Positions 43,348 to 51,555 of a DNA stretch of 64,000 nucleotides are shown in pieces. Position 1 is the stretch's first letter; every line of letters begins with the position of its first letter. A model generated the notes under the pieces. It saw nothing but the letters and a program-made list of their open reading frames with translations. It searched no databases and was not told the DNA's origin. This DNA is from Oscillospiraceae bacterium (lineage in GTDB: Bacteria > Bacillota > Clostridia > Oscillospirales > Acutalibacteraceae). The DNA is taken from NCBI GenBank assembly GCA_031268095.1, contig JAIRXU010000046.1:1-64000 (forward strand), written 5' to 3'. The translations under genes and the position numbers were made by a program.

Positions 43348-44295
43348 TTATACAGGCGAAGGCGGTTCTTTGTCAATGGGTTCCGGGGCGTCTGCTGAAA
43401 TTTTGTCACCGGCGCTGTTTTTTTGATCGGCGGGCTGGCGGGGGGTGGAGCGCGGCTCCAGGGCGGAAAGGTTGCGCTCCAGGACGGCGCGGCCCCGCCA
43501 GGCATAGGCACGGCCGGTAAGGGAAGCGGGATCCAGGCAGTCCGGCTCCAGGCGGGGCCGCAGGCCGGCGGTGAACTCCGGCAGGGGAGCGAGTTCGGCG
43601 GCGCGGCCCCGGGGGCAGGCCTCCTGGCAGAGATCGCAGCCCCAGACGGTCCCCGCCCGGCGCAGAAGGAGCGCTGTCCGACTGTCCAGATCGCCTTTGC
43701 GCTGGGAGAGGAAGGACAAGCAGCGCTCCCGGCGGAAGCCGCCTGCTTCCAGCGCGCCGGCAGGGCAGGCGCGGCGGCAAGGGGGAACGCGGTCCCCGGC
43801 GGCGCAATTTTCGCAGGGATCCGGCAGCGGTCCCGGGGCGGGGCGGCCGAGGGCTAAGCGCAGTTCGGCGGCGGGGAGGGAGGAGGCGAGCGTCCCCAGA
43901 AAGACCCAGGAGCCGAAGCGTTCGGTGATCAGAAGATGATGGCACCCGCGCCGCCCCAGCCCAGCCTGCTCGGCCAGAGCCACTTCCGGCAGGGGGGAAT
44001 TGTCGCAAAACCAGGGGAAGGCCGCGCCGGGGAACCGCTCCGCCAGGGCCGCGCCGGCCGCCGCCAGCCGCGCCCCGACGATCCGGTGATAATCCGGGGG
44101 GACAGCGTAGCGGGAAAGGTTGCGGCCGGGATAGCATGCCTCCGGCAGACGGTAAGGGAAGGCGGCGACAAGGCAGGCGGCGGGGGGGAGGGGGCAGGGC
44201 GCGGGGGCACGGGTCTCCCGCAGGGGGAGGGACGCGTCCCAGGCGCAGATCCCCCAAAGAGGCAGCAGGGCGTCCAGGCGTGACGCAAGATCCAT
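43348..44295 (-). CDS. QueG-like double 4Fe-4S protein (divergent epoxyqueuosine reductase family)
   Basis: 315 residues, shorter than E. coli QueG (379). DYHRIVGARLAAAGAALAERF and EVALAEQAGLGRRGCHHLLITERFGSWVFLGTL align with the QueG catalytic region, and two cluster motifs follow: CENC..CRRACPAGAL with a widened spacing, and WGCDLCQEACPRGR. QueG reduces epoxyqueuosine in tRNA using cobalamin. The usual GWxGKxT sequence is replaced here by GRRGCHH, so the reaction may differ. ATG 44295 has GAGGGGAGG upstream, which is part of a duplicated sequence. Confidence 0.7.
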   Translation of the reverse strand: MDLASRLDALLPLWGICAWDASLPLRETRAPAPCPLPPAACLVAAFPYRLPEACYPGRNLSRYAVPPDYHRIVGARLAAAGAALAERFPGAAFPWFCDNSPLPEVALAEQAGLGRRGCHHLLITERFGSWVFLGTLASSLPAAELRLALGRPAPGPLPDPCENCAAGDRVPPCRRACPAGALEAGGFRRERCLSFLSQRKGDLDSRTALLLRRAGTVWGCDLCQEACPRGRAAELAPLPEFTAGLRPRLEPDCLDPASLTGRAYAWRGRAVLERNLSALEPRSTPRQPADQKNSAGDKISADAPEPIDKEPPSPV

Positions 44296-44297
44296 GG

Positions 44298-44378
44298 GCA
44301 GGCCTCCCCTCACGCGCGCGTTTGGAAAATATGCGGACATTGGTTCTGCTGGAACGCAGGCCTCCCTCACGCGCGCGT
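44298..44378. repeat. Near-identical direct repeats carrying a ribosome-binding site
   Basis: A 24-bp sequence at 44298-44321 and a 23-bp copy at 44356-44378 differ by one C. Read on the minus strand each contains GAGG(G)GAGGCCTGC. The downstream copy supplies the QueG-like gene with its Shine-Dalgarno; the other has no start codon behind it. Confidence 0.7.
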
Positions 44379-44389
44379 CTTGATTTTTG

Positions 44390-45436
44390 TTAGAGTTGCT
44401 CCAACTGCCGGAGAATGTCTTGGAAGCGGCCGTCGGCCCGGAGGGGATCGAAACAGGGGAGGATGAGATATTCTTCCCGCAGGAGCAGCGGCAAGGGACG
44501 GGTGTCGGCAGTATGGCAGGGTTCGTCGTCGATATTGGCCGCCGCGTGTTCCGCGGCCTGGGCGAGGTGGTCCAGCGCGGCGGCCCGGTCGCCGAGGGCC
44601 AGCGCGTCTTTGGCGTTTTCGGCGGCCAGCTTGGCCAACTGCTCGTGCCAGCCGCCGAACGATCCGTCCAGCGCGAGGGCAACGCAGCGCGCGACCTTCT
44701 CCCGCCAGGCGATCCGCGCCGCCGGGGTATCCGCGCCGCCCCTGGAGAGGAAGGCCCGCATGGCCCAGGTCAGCAGCTCCAGGCCCTTGGTGATCCGGCC
44801 GCGCAGGAAGGACAAACGCTCCTCGCCTTCGAGGGCCCAGTAGAGCATTTGCTCGCGGCAGCTGGCCTCGGCGGGGAGAGTTTCAATCAGTGCGCGGCCC
44901 TGAGACTTGCGGCCGGTCTCGCAGTAATGGAAAGCAAGGCGGGCTTGGGCTTCCAGACGCAGGGCGTCCTCCGGGCAAAACCGCAGAATTTTTTCGCCCA
45001 GGGCGACGATTTCCGCGCCATAGTTTTGCTGGTTTTCGCGCCAGTTGGGGATGTTGCCGTCGTCACTGCCCGCGACGAAGAGGGCGTACATCAGTTGATT
45101 TTGCAGCGGCCAGCTGCCGGGAAATTCCCGCGCCGCCGCCCGGGCCAGTTCCACCGCGTCGTTGACCAGGCCGCGGTTCATGGCCTCGTCAAAAGAGTGC
45201 AGATGCGCCTGGATTTGAGCGGTTCGGGCTTCTTGCCCGGCACCGAGCAAGTCGTCCACGGTGACGCCAAAATAGGCCGCCAGGTTTGGCAACAGGGTGA
45301 CGTCTGGCAGGGTGACTCCGGTTTCCCAACGGCTGACCGCCTGGGGCGACACCCCGAAGACTTCCGCAAGTTGCTCCTGGGTCAGGTCCCGCGCCCGGCG
45401 CAGGGTCTTGATGGTTTCCTGGAAGGTGATGCGCAT
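44390..45436 (-). CDS. XRE-family regulator with TPR-like helical domain
   Basis: 348 residues. The N-terminus MRITFQETIKTLRRARDLTQEQLAEVFGVSPQAVSRWETGVTLPDVTLLPNLAAYFGVTVDDLL is a helix-turn-helix. The remaining 270 residues are alpha-helical with TPR-like pairs (AQIQAHLHSFDEAMNRGLVNDAVELARAAAREFPG and others). This architecture binds peptides or proteins in many regulators; the ligand is not known. ATG 45436 has AAGGAGG 8 bp upstream. No small peptide gene was seen next to it. Confidence 0.8.
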   Translation of the reverse strand: MRITFQETIKTLRRARDLTQEQLAEVFGVSPQAVSRWETGVTLPDVTLLPNLAAYFGVTVDDLLGAGQEARTAQIQAHLHSFDEAMNRGLVNDAVELARAAAREFPGSWPLQNQLMYALFVAGSDDGNIPNWRENQQNYGAEIVALGEKILRFCPEDALRLEAQARLAFHYCETGRKSQGRALIETLPAEASCREQMLYWALEGEERLSFLRGRITKGLELLTWAMRAFLSRGGADTPAARIAWREKVARCVALALDGSFGGWHEQLAKLAAENAKDALALGDRAAALDHLAQAAEHAAANIDDEPCHTADTRPLPLLLREEYLILPCFDPLRADGRFQDILRQLEQL

Positions 45437-45535
45437 GTCAAATGCCTCCTTCTGTTTGGGTTGCTTTAGCATACCACGGGGAAAGGGGAAAGGCAAGCAA
45501 CCAAAGCGGGAGGAGAATTCTCAGGGGCAGGAGGG

Positions 45536-45955
45536 TCAAAACAGGTGCATTTCTTCGTCCAAAACGGCGTCGCTCTGGTCGGAGAGGACCTCCCGCAGGC
45601 CAATGCGCTTTTGATCCCGCGCCTCCTCGATCAGCTCACTGAGCAGTTCCTTCACGTCCCCGGGAATTTTGACGCGCTTCAGGTCAAATTCCCGGCAGGA
45701 GCGGTCGGAGGAGATGCAGTGAATGCTGCCGGTGCCCAGGATCCGGTCCCAGAGGGTCCGGCGCAAAGAGATGTCTAAGATGCGGTAAAGCCGGACTTCG
45801 TCCTCGACACGCCGAAACAGGCCGATGTCGATAATCAGCCGCTCTTCGGAGAGGTAATACCGGGTGAAGGTCCAGGGCTGGCCGAGGAAATTGCGCTTGC
45901 GGTCCGCCCAAAGAACCTCTTTTTTGCCAATCATCTGCCGCGCTTGCTTGCCCAA
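45536..45955 (-). CDS. PH-domain (bPH2-like) protein
   Basis: 139 residues. KEVLWADRKRNFLGQPWTFTRYYLSEERLIIDIGLFRRVEDEVRLYRILDISLRRTLWDRILGTGSIHCISSDRS matches bacterial PH domains of the YdbS/YdbT type, but without their membrane helices. The last 40 residues are charged. TTG start with AAGGGAAG about 10 bp upstream. Role unknown. Confidence 0.75.
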   Translation of the reverse strand: MGKQARQMIGKKEVLWADRKRNFLGQPWTFTRYYLSEERLIIDIGLFRRVEDEVRLYRILDISLRRTLWDRILGTGSIHCISSDRSCREFDLKRVKIPGDVKELLSELIEEARDQKRIGLREVLSDQSDAVLDEEMHLF

Positions 45956-46030
45956 AGATGCCGCTTCCCTTCTGATGGTTCTCTGCCGGAGTCCATATCT
46001 ATCATGTCTAAAAGATAGGATGAGGGCGCG

Positions 46031-47200
46031 TTACCGCCTTTTTTTGAGCACAGCCACCGCGGCCAGGCCCGCCGCCGCGCCGGAGGCAATGGTCAGGCCA
46101 AGGATGCTCCGGCGGACGAGGGGTTTTGCCGCGCCGAAACTGGAGGGCACCGCGTCAATGACCGGGAGGGCCCAGGGGACTTTGGCGTCTTCGCCGAAGA
46201 GGTCCGCAAAGGTGCGGATGTACGTTTCATACCGGGCAATGTCCTCTTCCCGGAAGCGGAACATCCGCACACCCCGGCGGCGGCCCGGCCCGTAGGACTG
46301 GAAGCCCAAGGCGGGGGCATAGCCCAGATCGACGCCGCCAACGACGCCGTGGAACCCGTTGTGGTGGTCATGGCCGAAATACATGCCCAGCATGTCCCCC
46401 TTTTCCTGGGCGGCGGCAAAAAGCCCGGCGTTATGGTCGGGGGTGGAAGGCAGTTCGCCCATGAAGGAGCCGGGGGCGGCTTTGGTCTCGTCCAGGACGT
46501 AGTAACTGCCTTCATGGGAGCGGAAGCCCTCCAGGGCCCCTGCCGTCCCCTTGGGGACTTTGCGGTAGAGCTCCAGGATTTCTTCGACGGCGATGTGCTG
46601 AAACAGCAGCGAAGGGACCGGACGGCCGCCGTTGCGGGCGATGAGCGCATCGCGGGTGCGGCGGTACCAGTCCACCTGCTCCGGCCGCAGCGGCTGGTAG
46701 CCCAGTCCTTTGGCCCCATGGGAGTCCAGCAGGTAGAAGTTCAGCGCCGGGCCGCTGCCGGCGGAATGCAGGACCTCGACGGTATGGTTGGCGCAGCCGG
46801 GCGCGTCGGCCAGGTCCGCGGCGCAGCAAAGGGGGTAACTCTGATAAATCCGGACCTGCTCATCGTCGTCCAGGGGCGCGTCGTGGTCATGATTGCCGAA
46901 GACGAAGGTGAACGGGATTCCGCGCTGGGCCAGGGGGGAAAGAATGTCATCCAGCGTACGTTCGATTTTCTGGCGCTTCTGCGCGGCGGTGCCGAACCAG
47001 AGCGACGCGCCGTAGCCCTTGACCTGATCCCCGGTGAGAATGACGAAATCTGGGCGCTCCGCGTCCAGCAAAGCCTCCAGCAGCGTTCGGGTGGGGTTGT
47101 CCAAGCCGTTGCTATGCTGGATGTCGGAAATCTGCATGACGGAGAAGGAGCCGTCGGGCCGAAAGCGTAGGGTGGGTTTCGCGCTTTGCATGGCGTTCAT
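46031..47200 (-). CDS. Metallophosphoesterase with C-terminal membrane tail
   Basis: 389 residues. Calcineurin-type phosphoesterase motifs: VMQISDIQHSNG, ILTGDQVKG, FVFGNHDHD and GMYFGHDHHNGF give the two-metal site. The family acts on phosphomonoesters or diesters. There is no N-terminal signal peptide, but a hydrophobic helix followed by KKRR (LTIASGAAAGLAAVAVLKKRR) ends the protein and would anchor it with the enzyme in the cytoplasm. ATG 47200 has AGGAGG 8 bp upstream. Confidence 0.82.
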   Translation of the reverse strand: MNAMQSAKPTLRFRPDGSFSVMQISDIQHSNGLDNPTRTLLEALLDAERPDFVILTGDQVKGYGASLWFGTAAQKRQKIERTLDDILSPLAQRGIPFTFVFGNHDHDAPLDDDEQVRIYQSYPLCCAADLADAPGCANHTVEVLHSAGSGPALNFYLLDSHGAKGLGYQPLRPEQVDWYRRTRDALIARNGGRPVPSLLFQHIAVEEILELYRKVPKGTAGALEGFRSHEGSYYVLDETKAAPGSFMGELPSTPDHNAGLFAAAQEKGDMLGMYFGHDHHNGFHGVVGGVDLGYAPALGFQSYGPGRRRGVRMFRFREEDIARYETYIRTFADLFGEDAKVPWALPVIDAVPSSFGAAKPLVRRSILGLTIASGAAAGLAAVAVLKKRR

Positions 47201-47234
47201 TTTGCCTGCCTCCTGTTTATCTGATCTTTCCTTT

Positions 47235-47263
47235 ATTATACCACAGATCGGCGAAAAGCACAA
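47235..47263 (-). promoter_or_regulatory. Putative promoter of the metallophosphoesterase gene
   Basis: On the minus strand TTGTGC, 17-bp spacer, TATAAT, 35 bp upstream of the start codon. Confidence 0.6.
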
Positions 47264-47384
47264 CAGAAATTGCCAAGTGACTTCCCAAAAATGTCAAAGC
47301 AACCAAAGCATTTGTGGAAGTCGGATAAAATTTCGGTCAGATTTTGTGCAAAGCTACAAAACTGAAAAAGTTGTTACAAAAGGG

Positions 47385-47413
47385 TTACAATTTGGTGGCG
47401 TTTATGATATACT
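47385..47413 (+). promoter_or_regulatory. Putative promoter of the alpha/beta hydrolase gene
   Basis: TTACAA, 17-bp spacer, TATACT, about 50 bp upstream of the start codon. Confidence 0.55.
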
Positions 47414-47463
47414 ATTGACGTAGCACAGATCATCAACGAGCGCGAAACGGGGAGGTGGGGCCG

Positions 47464-48450
47464 ATGGCGCGGCCGGGAAAGCCGGAAACCCAGGGGCAGG
47501 GAACTGCGGACATCGTGCGGCTGGAGTACACGTACCCCTCCGCCTCGGGCCTGGGGGAGATTTACGCCCGCGGCTGGATGATCAACGGCGTTGCCCCGAA
47601 AGCGCTGGTGCACGTTGTGCACGGAATGGCGGAGCACGGAGAGCGGTACGAGGCGTTTGCCCGGGCCCTCTGCCGGGAGGGCTACGCCCTTTGGGCCGCC
47701 GACCTGATCGGGCACGGACGGTCCGCCCAAACGGACGAGGACCTGGGCTGGTTCGGAGAAAGCGGCGGCTGGTTGTCCTTCGTCAACGACACCAAGCGGC
47801 TGAACGACCATTTGCGCCGTCTGTATCCGGACATCCCCATCGTCTTGTTCGGACACAGCATGGGTTCCTTCGTGGCGCGGGCATATTGCGCAAGGTACGG
47901 CGGAGAGTTGGCGGGCGCCGTCTTCTGCGGCACCAGCGGCCGGAATCCGGCCACAGCGGCCGGGATCCTCGCGGCGCGGCTGATGATCACCTTCCGGGGA
48001 GGGCGGCACCGCAGCGAACTGCTGGACACCGCCGCCTTCGGAACCTATAACAAAAAGTATTCCGGCAAGCCCCGCACGAAGTTCGACTGGCTCAACACCG
48101 ACCCCGCGCAAGTGGACCGCTACTTGGCGGATGAGCGCTGCGGCTTCCTCTTTACCGCCGCCGGTATGCTGGACATGATGGGGCTGCTCCAGAACGTCTC
48201 GCGGCAGAACTGGTTCCAGTCCGTGCCCTACCGGCTGCCGATGCTGCTGATCGCGGGGGAGGACGATCCCGTCGGGGATGACGGCAAGGGTGTGCGGCAG
48301 GTCTACCGTGAGCTCAAGGAAAGCGGGCACAACAACACGTCTTGCAAAATTTTCCCCGGAATGCGGCACGAAATTCTGCTGGAACCCCGGCGCCAAGAAG
48401 TGTATGACGCTATTTTCGCGTGGCTCGCGGCCGCGCTCCCCAAAGAATGA
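47464..48450 (+). CDS. Alpha/beta hydrolase (monoglyceride-lipase-like)
   Basis: 328 residues. VHVVHGMAEHGERYEAFARALCREGYALWAADLIGHGRS, IVLFGHSMGSFVARAYCARY with the nucleophile Ser (GHSMGS), EDDPVG with the acid and FPGMRHEILLE with the His complete the catalytic triad of the serine-aminopeptidase/lysophospholipase type. No signal peptide, so cytoplasmic. ATG 47464 has GGAGGT 7 bp upstream. Confidence 0.86.
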   Translation: MARPGKPETQGQGTADIVRLEYTYPSASGLGEIYARGWMINGVAPKALVHVVHGMAEHGERYEAFARALCREGYALWAADLIGHGRSAQTDEDLGWFGESGGWLSFVNDTKRLNDHLRRLYPDIPIVLFGHSMGSFVARAYCARYGGELAGAVFCGTSGRNPATAAGILAARLMITFRGGRHRSELLDTAAFGTYNKKYSGKPRTKFDWLNTDPAQVDRYLADERCGFLFTAAGMLDMMGLLQNVSRQNWFQSVPYRLPMLLIAGEDDPVGDDGKGVRQVYRELKESGHNNTSCKIFPGMRHEILLEPRRQEVYDAIFAWLAAALPKE

Positions 48451-48507
48451 CCTAGGCCGGATGTTCCGCCGAGTACCAATAGCAAACAATATGTGGAGGT
48501 ATATTTT

Positions 48508-48987
48508 GTGAAAACACTGTTAATTTATCACAGCACCAGCCGCCGGGTGATTGACCTATGCGAAGGCGCCGCCTGCGGAGACGTAGATGTCCTCGCCCTC
48601 GCGCCCCGCTACCGCCGGGGAGCGCTCTGGAACGCCGTTGTCGGCGCGCTGCGCGCCCTCGCCGGGAAAGGCAACCGCATTGAGCCGCTGGAAGTGGACC
48701 TGTCCCAGTACGACGCCATCGTCCTTGCGACGTCCCTGCGCTTCTGCGCGCCCAGCGCGGAATGCAACGAGTTCCTGTACCGGTACAACCTGGCCGGACG
48801 GGAAGTGACGTCCCTGGTGTTCAGCCGGGTCCGGCTGTTCGGCCGCTCGATGGAGCTGATGCGCAAGCGGATTCGGCTGGCCGGCGGCGTGTGCCGCGGC
48901 ATTGTCTGCCTGAGCGAAAGCACCATGCCCAAGGCGGAATCCACCAATGTGCTCGCCCTGGCGAAACTGCGCACCTACGCGCGCTGA
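48508..48987 (+). CDS. Flavodoxin-like protein
   Basis: 159 residues. KTLLIYHSTSRRVIDLCEGAA at the N-terminus is a flavodoxin-like first strand and loop, and YDAIVLATSLRFCAPSAECNEFLYRYNLAGREVTSLVFSRV follows the flavodoxin-domain pattern. The phosphate loop is weak compared with true flavodoxins, so FMN binding is not certain. GTG start with GGAGGT 8 bp upstream; 57 bp after the hydrolase gene and perhaps in the same transcript. Confidence 0.6.
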   Translation: MKTLLIYHSTSRRVIDLCEGAACGDVDVLALAPRYRRGALWNAVVGALRALAGKGNRIEPLEVDLSQYDAIVLATSLRFCAPSAECNEFLYRYNLAGREVTSLVFSRVRLFGRSMELMRKRIRLAGGVCRGIVCLSESTMPKAESTNVLALAKLRTYAR

Positions 48988-49041
48988 GGTCTGGCCGTAA
49001 AAATTGGAGCGGCAGTTTTTGAAATATTTTTCAAAAAAGGG

Positions 49042-49070
49042 TTGACAAGAACGGAAAATTAGGATATAAT
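49042..49070 (+). promoter_or_regulatory. Upstream promoter of the infC leader (P1)
   Basis: TTGACA, 17-bp spacer, TATAAT, both hexamers perfect. Confidence 0.85.
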
Positions 49071-49076
49071 AGGCGT

Positions 49077-49216
49077 GTAAGGGGCAGAGGTAACGATAGA
49101 TCCGCTTCTTGCCAGCGCGGAAAGACGCCGCCGGTTACTTTATTTTTTCCATTTTGCTTCATACAAACCCTTCAACCCAAAGAAGCGGGGCATTATGCCC
49201 CGCTTCTTTGGGTTTT
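49077..49216 (+). ncRNA. Structured RNA ahead of infC: attenuated leader or small RNA
   Basis: Between P1 and a very strong terminator lie about 95 nt with predicted pairings GTAAC/GTTAC (outer) and TCCGC/GCGGA (inner), and then the terminator. The position in front of infC-rpmI-rplT suggests an L20-type leader that terminates transcription when ribosomal protein L20 is in excess, as known in B. subtilis. Because a second full promoter lies after the terminator, it could also be an independent small RNA. No open reading frame of note is present. Confidence 0.5.
49174..49216 (+). terminator. Very strong terminator upstream of infC
   Basis: AACCCAAAGAAGCGGGGCA pairs perfectly over 19 bp with its complement around a three-base loop and is followed by Ts. 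Confidence 0.85.
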
Positions 49217-49269
49217 CCGGATTCTTTGCGAGGGAAGGCGGGAAAAATGCAAAGGCAACGAAAAAAATC

Positions 49270-49298
49270 TTGACATCGGCGGCGAAAGCTGGTATACT
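49270..49298 (+). promoter_or_regulatory. Downstream promoter of infC (P2)
   Basis: TTGACA, 17-bp spacer, TATACT, located after the terminator and about 160 bp upstream of infC. The region from P2 to infC holds a GC-rich leader with no clear gene. Confidence 0.75.
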
Positions 49299-49456
49299 AT
49301 CTAGGCAAATGAAGCAGAGCAGAAATGCTTTCACCCACGAGGTACCGTCCGCCGCGGGTCGATATTCCCGGAAACGCCGTTCGGCGGGGCCGGCTGGAAT
49401 TTCGTGCGGCGGCGTCTGTCCCGCGCGTTTGCTATTTTTTGGGGAGGTGTTTTCAC

Positions 49457-49975
49457 ATCAGTACTAGGGATCTGCAAATCAATGACGCGATACGGGACCG
49501 GGAACTGCGCATCGTTTCCGAGACCGGCGAGCAGCTGGGCATCATGTCCGCCGCCCAGGCGCTCGACTTGGCTACAAGCAAGAATCTGGACCTGGTCAAG
49601 ATCGCGCCGCAGGCCAAACCGCCCGTCTGCAAAATTATGGATTACGGCAAATACCGCTTCGAGCAAGCCAAGCGGGAAAAAGAGGCGCGAAAGAATCAAA
49701 AGACCGTCGAACTCAAGGAAATTCGCCTTTCCGTGGGCGTTGGAGAGCATGATTTTGAGACGAAGGCCAATCATGCCCGGCAGTTCCTGGAGGACGGCCA
49801 TAAGGTCAAGGTTTCCATCCGCTTCCGCGGGCGGGAGATGACGCACACCGATCTCGCGCTGAAGAAGATGGCCTCGTTTGCCGAAACCTGCGCCGAGGTG
49901 AGCACCATTGAGCGCCCGGCCAAAACGGAAGGGCGGCAAATGCTGATGTTCCTGACCCCCAAGGTGAAATCCTAA
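49457..49975 (+). CDS. infC: Translation initiation factor IF-3 (apparent AUC start)
   Basis: 172 residues. The N-terminal domain RDLQINDAIRDRELRIVSETGEQLGIMSAAQALDLA and the C-terminal domain (KEIRLSVGVGEHDFETKANHARQFLEDGHKVKVSIRFRGREM) are standard. No ATG, GTG or TTG stands at the conserved start: in frame, GGGGAGG is followed 8-9 nt later by ATC-AGT-ACT-AGG. IF-3 genes in many bacteria use rare codons such as AUU for autoregulation, so AUC is proposed. The first 44 codons of the track ORF overlap the leader and do not resemble IF-3. Confidence 0.9.
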   Translation: MSTRDLQINDAIRDRELRIVSETGEQLGIMSAAQALDLATSKNLDLVKIAPQAKPPVCKIMDYGKYRFEQAKREKEARKNQKTVELKEIRLSVGVGEHDFETKANHARQFLEDGHKVKVSIRFRGREMTHTDLALKKMASFAETCAEVSTIERPAKTEGRQMLMFLTPKVKS

Positions 49976-50002
49976 ATTTCAAATCACAGGAGGAGCGAAA
50001 CC

Positions 50003-50200
50003 ATGCCCAAGATCAAAACGCACAGCGGCGCGAAAAAGCGCTTTAAGCTTTCCGGATCCGGGAAGCCCATCCGCAGTCACGCGTTAAAGTCCCACATCCT
50101 CACCAAGAAGACCCGCAAGCGCAAGCGCAGCCTGCGGCAGACCGTCGTGGCCGACGCAACCAACCAGCGCCAGATCAAGCGCTTGATTCCTTACAAATAA
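50003..50200 (+). CDS. rpmI: 50S ribosomal protein L35
   Basis: 65 residues. [48 protein letters not shown] is the L35 signature. Second gene of the infC operon, 27 bp after infC. Confidence 0.98.
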   Translation: MPKIKTHSGAKKRFKLSGSGKPIRSHALKSHILTKKTRKRKRSLRQTVVADATNQRQIKRLIPYK

Positions 50201-50283
50201 GCAGCGGGCGGACCCGGTTGTTCAGCATCGAATCATCTATCACTCATTCCTAATATTTATCATATAAACGGAGGTTTCCAGCC

Positions 50284-50637
50284 ATGGCTCGTGTCAAAGG
50301 CGCGATGATGACGCGCAAACGCCGCAACAAAGTATTGAAGCTCGCCAAGGGCTATTACGGCTCCAAAAGCCGCCTATTTAAGACCGCGAAACAGGCGGTC
50401 ATGAAGTCCGGCCAGTACGCTTACATTGGCCGCAAGCAGAAAAAACGCGATTTCCGCCGCCTCTGGATCACCCGCATTTCCGCCGCCGCAAAGCTGAACG
50501 GTTTGAATTATTCCACGTTCATGGGCGGCCTCAAGCGGGCGGAAATTACCCTCAACCGCAAGATGCTCAGCGAAATCGCCATTGCCGATCCGGCGGCCTT
50601 CACGGCGCTGGCGGAGCAGGCGAAGGCGGCGCTGTAA
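50284..50637 (+). CDS. rplT: 50S ribosomal protein L20
   Basis: 117 residues. [65 protein letters not shown] is diagnostic. It assembles the 50S subunit and, in Bacillota, binds its own leader RNA to regulate the operon, which is relevant to the structured leader upstream of infC. Confidence 0.98.
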   Translation: MARVKGAMMTRKRRNKVLKLAKGYYGSKSRLFKTAKQAVMKSGQYAYIGRKQKKRDFRRLWITRISAAAKLNGLNYSTFMGGLKRAEITLNRKMLSEIAIADPAAFTALAEQAKAAL

Positions 50638-50642
50638 GACGC

Positions 50643-50696
50643 AAGAAGCAGGGAAGCAGGCTATCCGCCCGCGTCCTGCTTCTTCGATTCTGTTTT
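50643..50696 (+). terminator. Terminator after rplT
   Basis: AAGAAGCAGG and CCTGCTTCTT form a perfect 10-bp stem, followed by a T-rich stretch. Confidence 0.72.
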
Positions 50697-50783
50697 GGCA
50701 TACTGCGGAGAGAACACAGGCGGGAGAAAGCTGCCCTTTTTTATGATAAGGCGGCGGGGTAGACGCGGGAAGGGGGCGGGCCC

Positions 50784-51500
50784 ATGACGGGCAATGCGGC
50801 ACACTTCAGCGGCAAGGCGGATGTTTACGCCGCGGCGCGGCCAAGCTACGCGCCCGCCGCTCTGGATTTTCTCGCGGGTCTGCTGCCGTCCGGCGCGGCG
50901 GTGGCCGACGTCGGCGCGGGGACAGGAAAGTTTTCCGTCCTGCTGGCGGAAAAGGGGTTCTGCGTCACGGCGGTGGAGCCGAACGGGGACATGCTGGCCA
51001 AGCTGCGGGAAATCCCGGGGATCCGGGCGGTGCAAGCGGCCGCCGAGGCGACGGCGCTGCCAGACGGCAGCGCGGACGCGGCGACTTGCGCGCAGGCGTT
51101 CCACTGGTTTGAACCGGCGGCCTTCCGCGCGGAATGCGAGCGGATTCTTCGGCCCGGCGGCAGGATTTTCATTGTGTACAACCGCCCGGGCGCGGCGTTT
51201 TATGAGGATTCCGAACTGAATTGGCACCGCCGGCGGGACGACCACCGCGCCCAAACGGAACAGCGGATGGAGAATGTGCGCAACTTCCTGGGCCCCGGCA
51301 TGCGGGAAGAACGCTTCCCGAACCCGGTGGCATACGATCTGCCGGGCTGGCAGGCGTATATGCTTTCCCACTCCCATTCGCCCCGGGAGGGTGACCCGGA
51401 CTATTCCCGGTTCCTGGGAAGCTGCGCCGCTATGTTCGAAAAACGCAGCGAAAACGGAACGCTGCGCCTCCCGCTGGAAACCATTGTTTATACGGCATGA
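50784..51500 (+). CDS. Class I SAM-dependent methyltransferase
   Basis: 238 residues. VADVGAGTGKFSVLLAEKGFCVTAVEPNGDML carries motif I and the acidic loop for S-adenosylmethionine, and ATALPDGSADAATCAQAFHWFEP and ILRPGGRIFIVYNRPG complete the fold (Methyltransf_11 type). The substrate cannot be predicted. GAAGGGGG precedes ATG 50784. Confidence 0.82.
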   Translation: MTGNAAHFSGKADVYAAARPSYAPAALDFLAGLLPSGAAVADVGAGTGKFSVLLAEKGFCVTAVEPNGDMLAKLREIPGIRAVQAAAEATALPDGSADAATCAQAFHWFEPAAFRAECERILRPGGRIFIVYNRPGAAFYEDSELNWHRRRDDHRAQTEQRMENVRNFLGPGMREERFPNPVAYDLPGWQAYMLSHSHSPREGDPDYSRFLGSCAAMFEKRSENGTLRLPLETIVYTA

Positions 51501-51555
51501 ACCCGGGCAGACAGCAGTGTCTGCCTTTCGCTTGCCTAGTGAAATGGGGGATAGT

